Shown here: piece after piece, positions 35,246 through 37,156 of the stretch | Numbering within the stretch: position 1 is the stretch's first letter | Layout: every line of letters starts with the position of its first letter | Assembly: GCA_039812685.1 (NCBI GenBank) | Contig: JBDIBB010000028.1 | Span: 1-37,156, forward strand | Direction: 5' to 3' | Source: JBDIBB01 sp039812685 | GTDB taxonomy: Bacteria > Acidobacteriota > Vicinamibacteria > Vicinamibacterales > JAFNAJ01 | Length of the DNA: 37,156 nucleotides | Notes under the pieces: model-generated | The model's database searches: none | What the model was told of the DNA's origin: nothing | The model's input: only the letters and a program-made list of their open reading frames with translations | Program-made: the position numbers and the translations under genes

Positions 35246-36115
35246 TCAGGGTGCCACGAGCGCGCCGTAGGCGTCGGGCCGGCGGTCGCGGTAGAACTGC
35301 CAGACGCTGCGCACCTCGTCGATCAGGCCGAGATCGAGGTCGGCGACGATCACGGCGTCACAATCGCGCGGCGCCTCGGCGACGATGCGCCCGCGCGGGT
35401 CGCAGAAGTAGCTCTGCCCGTAGAACTCGCCGATGTGCCAGGGCGGCTCGTGCCCCACGCGATTGATCGCCCCGACGAAGTACCCGTTGGCGACGGCGTG
35501 CGCCGGCTGCTCGAGCTTCCAGAGATATTCGGACAGGCCCGCCACGGTGGCCGACGGGTTGAAGACAATCTCGGCGCCGGCCAGACCGAGCGCCCGCGCG
35601 CCTTCCGGGAAGTGACGGTCGTAGCAGATGTAGACGCCGACCTTCGCGAACTGGGTCTCGAACACCGGGTAGCCGAGGTTGCCGGGACGGAAGTAGAACT
35701 TCTCCCAGAATCCCGGCTTGCAGTGCGGGATGTGCGTCTTGCGGTACTTCCCGAGGTAGGTGCCGCCGGCATCGATCACCGCCGCCGTGTTGTAGTAGAC
35801 CCCCACCTGCTCTTCCTCGTAGATCGGCACCACGAGCACGATGCCGTGCTCGCGCGCGAGATCGCACATGAGCGAGACCGTGGGTCCGTCGGGCACGCGC
35901 TCGGTGAGATGGTACCAGCGCGTCTCCTGCTCGGCGCAGAAGTAGGGGCCGTAGAACAACTCCTGCAGGCAGACGATCTGCGCGCCCTGCCGCGCGGCGT
36001 CGGCGATCAGGCCGACGTGCTTGTCGATCATCGCCTGCCTGATCGCCGGCAGGCCCGCCTCGGGGCCGAGCACGTTGCCAGCCTGGATCAGTCCGCACCG
36101 GACGCTGCGCGCCAT
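35246..36115 (-). CDS. Beta-ureidopropionase (N-carbamoyl-beta-alanine amidohydrolase), nitrilase family
   Basis: A 289-residue CN-hydrolase that converts N-carbamoyl-beta-alanine to beta-alanine, CO2 and ammonia. The Glu-Lys-Cys triad is E52 (LQELFYG), K126 (YRKTHIPH) and C164 (ICYDRHFPEG). The sequence CKPGFWEKFYFRPGNLG and INRVGHEPPWHIGEFYGQS resemble N-carbamoylputrescine and carbamoyl-beta-alanine hydrolases, so AguB activity is an alternative; the operon context (PreA, HydA, MmsA) favours the pyrimidine role. AGGAGG precedes ATG 36115 at good spacing. First gene of the operon. Confidence 0.88.
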   Translation of the reverse strand: MARSVRCGLIQAGNVLGPEAGLPAIRQAMIDKHVGLIADAARQGAQIVCLQELFYGPYFCAEQETRWYHLTERVPDGPTVSLMCDLAREHGIVLVVPIYEEEQVGVYYNTAAVIDAGGTYLGKYRKTHIPHCKPGFWEKFYFRPGNLGYPVFETQFAKVGVYICYDRHFPEGARALGLAGAEIVFNPSATVAGLSEYLWKLEQPAHAVANGYFVGAINRVGHEPPWHIGEFYGQSYFCDPRGRIVAEAPRDCDAVIVADLDLGLIDEVRSVWQFYRDRRPDAYGALVAP

Positions 36116-36159
36116 GACGCCTCCTGTAGCAAGACGAGCCTGATCGGGTTGAGGCCGGC

Positions 36160-36165
36160 ATTGTA
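36160..36165 (-). promoter_or_regulatory. Candidate -10 element (TACAAT) of the pyrimidine operon
   Basis: On the minus strand TACAAT lies 44 bases before the ATG of the first operon gene and matches five of six positions of TATAAT. The position for a -35 box is GC-rich and not recognisable. No operator for a known regulator was identified. Confidence 0.4.
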
Positions 36166-36205
36166 GCGTGTTCCGCGCGCGGCGACGCCAGACGCCGCAC
36201 CACCG

Positions 36206-36559
36206 ATGTACCATGGCCCTCACGCGGCGCGGCGTCAGCGCGCGGCTGGTAGCCGGCGCTGGCGGTGGCCGGCCTCCTGCTGGCGCCCGCTTCGCCGGGC
36301 GCGGCGCAGCCGGCGACGATCGGGCGATGAACTCGTGGTACGTCGACTGCCCTATCTCTACGTCGATTGCGGCACGGGGGATGGCTGCTCCAGGTGAACC
36401 GCGAGTTCACCGCACTGCTGCACGAGCGAAAGGCGCCTTTACGAGTACCACGAGTCACCCGGCGCCCACACCTCGGACTGCTGGGACCGGCGCATCGTCG
36501 AGTTCCTGCGGGTGGCCGCGAGGGTCCTGCCGGTCGAGGCGCCGCCGCGCCGCCGGTGA
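36206..36559 (+). pseudogene. Decayed exported esterase (enterochelin-esterase/EstD-like), internal deletion and frameshifts
   Basis: Pieces of one alpha/beta-hydrolase survive in different frames. A signal-peptide core (LAVAGLLLAPASPGAAQPA, from 36262) is joined almost directly to the family's C-terminal part: LPYLYVDCGTGDG (from about 36347), then after a frameshift near 36379 WLLQVNREFTALLHERK, then after a second shift near 36438 YEYHESPGAHTSDCWDRR and IVEFLRVAARVLPV, ending TGA 36557-36559. The catalytic Ser and Asp regions are missing; only the histidine region (ESPGAHT) remains. An intact relative would be some 270-300 residues. The start codons upstream (36206, 36213) are in other frames than the signal core. 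It cannot make a working enzyme. Confidence 0.7.
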
Positions 36560-36572
36560 GCGCGGCCGCTCA
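36557..36572. terminator. Small hairpin at the trkH stop
   Basis: TGAGCG (36557-36562) and CGCTCA (36567-36572) form a 6-bp stem with a four-base loop, overlapping the pseudogene stop on one strand and the trkH stop on the other. It is short and has no T-run, so a terminator role is only possible. Confidence 0.25.
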
Positions 36573-37156
36573 GCGCCGCCAGAACGCGGGCGTGAAGATC
36601 ACGAGCAGCGTGAAGAACTCGAGGCGGCCGGCGATCATGTCGGCGGCCAGCACCCACTTGGCCGCCGCGGGCAGGTGGCCATAGTGCTCGGAGGCGCCGA
36701 CCAGCCCGAAGCCGGAGCCCACGTTGAACATCGAGGCCGCCACCGCGGTGATCGACGTGAGGATGTCGGCGCCGGTCGCCGCCAGCAGCAGGCAGGAGAC
36801 GAAGTTGACCACGAAGGCCACGTAGACCAGGTTGAGCAGGCTCTGCACCGCGGGCTCGGCGATCACCTCGTCGCCGAGCCGCACGACGAACACGCCGCGC
36901 CTTTCCACCATGCGCCGGAACTCGCGGTCCACCACGCGGGCGAGCAGCATCACGCGTGACACCTTCAGCCCGCCCGCGGTCGATCCGGTGCAGCCGCCGA
37001 TGAACATCAGCGCCAGCAGCACCAGTCGCGGCAGCGGCGGCCATCGCTCGAAGTCCTCGCTGGCGAAGCCCGTCGTGGTGACGATCGAACTCACCTGGAA
37101 CAGCGCGGCACGCAGCGCGTGCCACAGCCCTTGGCCGGCCTGGATGACGAGTGAGA
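36570..37156 (-). CDS. TrkH/KtrB-type potassium uptake protein (C-terminal part)
   Basis: The frame is open from the window's right edge to the stop at 36570 (195 codons visible), so the N-terminal half is cut off; a GTG at 37094 lies inside the gene. It contains a pore loop with the selectivity-filter type motif SSIVTTTGFASEDF, the block MFIGGCTGSTAGGLKVSRV, a fourth pore loop FNVGSGFGLVG (usually NIGPGLG in the family) and the family's end GRLEFFTLLVIFTPAFW. TrkH/KtrB proteins import K+ with a cytosolic TrkA/KtrA partner, which is not in view. The three-Thr TTTGF and the Ser in the fourth loop are mild departures from the most common forms. Confidence 0.88.
   Translation of the reverse strand, partial: SLVIQAGQGLWHALRAALFQVSSIVTTTGFASEDFERWPPLPRLVLLALMFIGGCTGSTAGGLKVSRVMLLARVVDREFRRMVERRGVFVVRLGDEVIAEPAVQSLLNLVYVAFVVNFVSCLLLAATGADILTSITAVAASMFNVGSGFGLVGASEHYGHLPAAAKWVLAADMIAGRLEFFTLLVIFTPAFWRR

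Overview
The window is a high-GC (roughly 70% by eye) bacterial chromosome segment with dense genes, strong G/C third-position bias, frequent GTG starts and 4-base start/stop overlaps. The mix of genes (a short membrane protein of a type I associate with Acidobacteriota, a YpdA-type flavoprotein, a tetrathionate-reductase-family octaheme cytochrome with a split YeeE transporter, a DUF4178/DUF350/membrane aminopropyltransferase operon) suggests an Acidobacteriota member, perhaps Vicinamibacteria. This is inference from gene content; there is no rRNA or other phylogenetic marker here, and no tRNA, IS element, phage gene or CRISPR array was seen.

Layout. 1-6.9 kb: the 5' tip of a minus-strand exported protein, a TPM-domain protein, then a tightly coupled operon of a double DUF4178/zinc-ribbon membrane protein, a 62-residue one-helix protein, a 70-residue DUF350 protein, a membrane-embedded polyamine aminopropyltransferase-like enzyme and a Tat-type FAD oxidoreductase. 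7-20.4 kb: mostly single housekeeping or accessory genes: galactokinase, YpdA-like reductase, a zinc-ribbon protein, a PAP2 phosphatase, an orphan TreZ, a small winged-helix-like protein, a luciferase-like oxidoreductase, an alpha/beta hydrolase, argininosuccinate synthase, a membrane protein, an MFS exporter and a methyltransferase. 20.5-24.5 kb: a four-gene sulfur/electron-transfer operon: octaheme cytochrome c, cytochrome b, and two half-size YeeE/YedE proteins, the second fused to a rhodanese-like domain lacking its catalytic cysteine. 24.6-29.4 kb: a universal stress protein, a PgpH-type HD phosphodiesterase and a DASS-family anion transporter. 29.5-36.1 kb: a minus-strand operon for reductive pyrimidine breakdown: beta-ureidopropionase, PreA, dihydropyrimidinase, an NCS1 permease and a (methyl)malonate-semialdehyde dehydrogenase. 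36.2-37.2 kb: a decayed esterase gene and the C-terminal part of a TrkH potassium transporter cut by the window edge.

How the genes work together. The pyrimidine operon encodes uptake, ring reduction, ring opening, hydrolysis to beta-alanine or beta-aminoisobutyrate, and the last dehydrogenase step. Two things are absent: a PreT partner and a beta-alanine aminotransferase. The PreA here also has no C-terminal 4Fe-4S domain. The sulfur operon looks like a quinone-linked cytochrome b/octaheme pair placed with thiosulfate-type importers. The first operon links a polyamine-transfer enzyme with small membrane proteins and a possible amine-oxidising flavoenzyme.

Control signals. Convergent gene pairs are separated by strong GC hairpins without T-runs (9820-9855, 24518-24547, 29437-29481). 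Two genes (9392, 13902) have a -10-like hexamer exactly 6 bases before the ATG, as expected for leaderless transcripts. One near-consensus sigma-70 promoter (13303-13331) precedes a small winged-helix-like gene.
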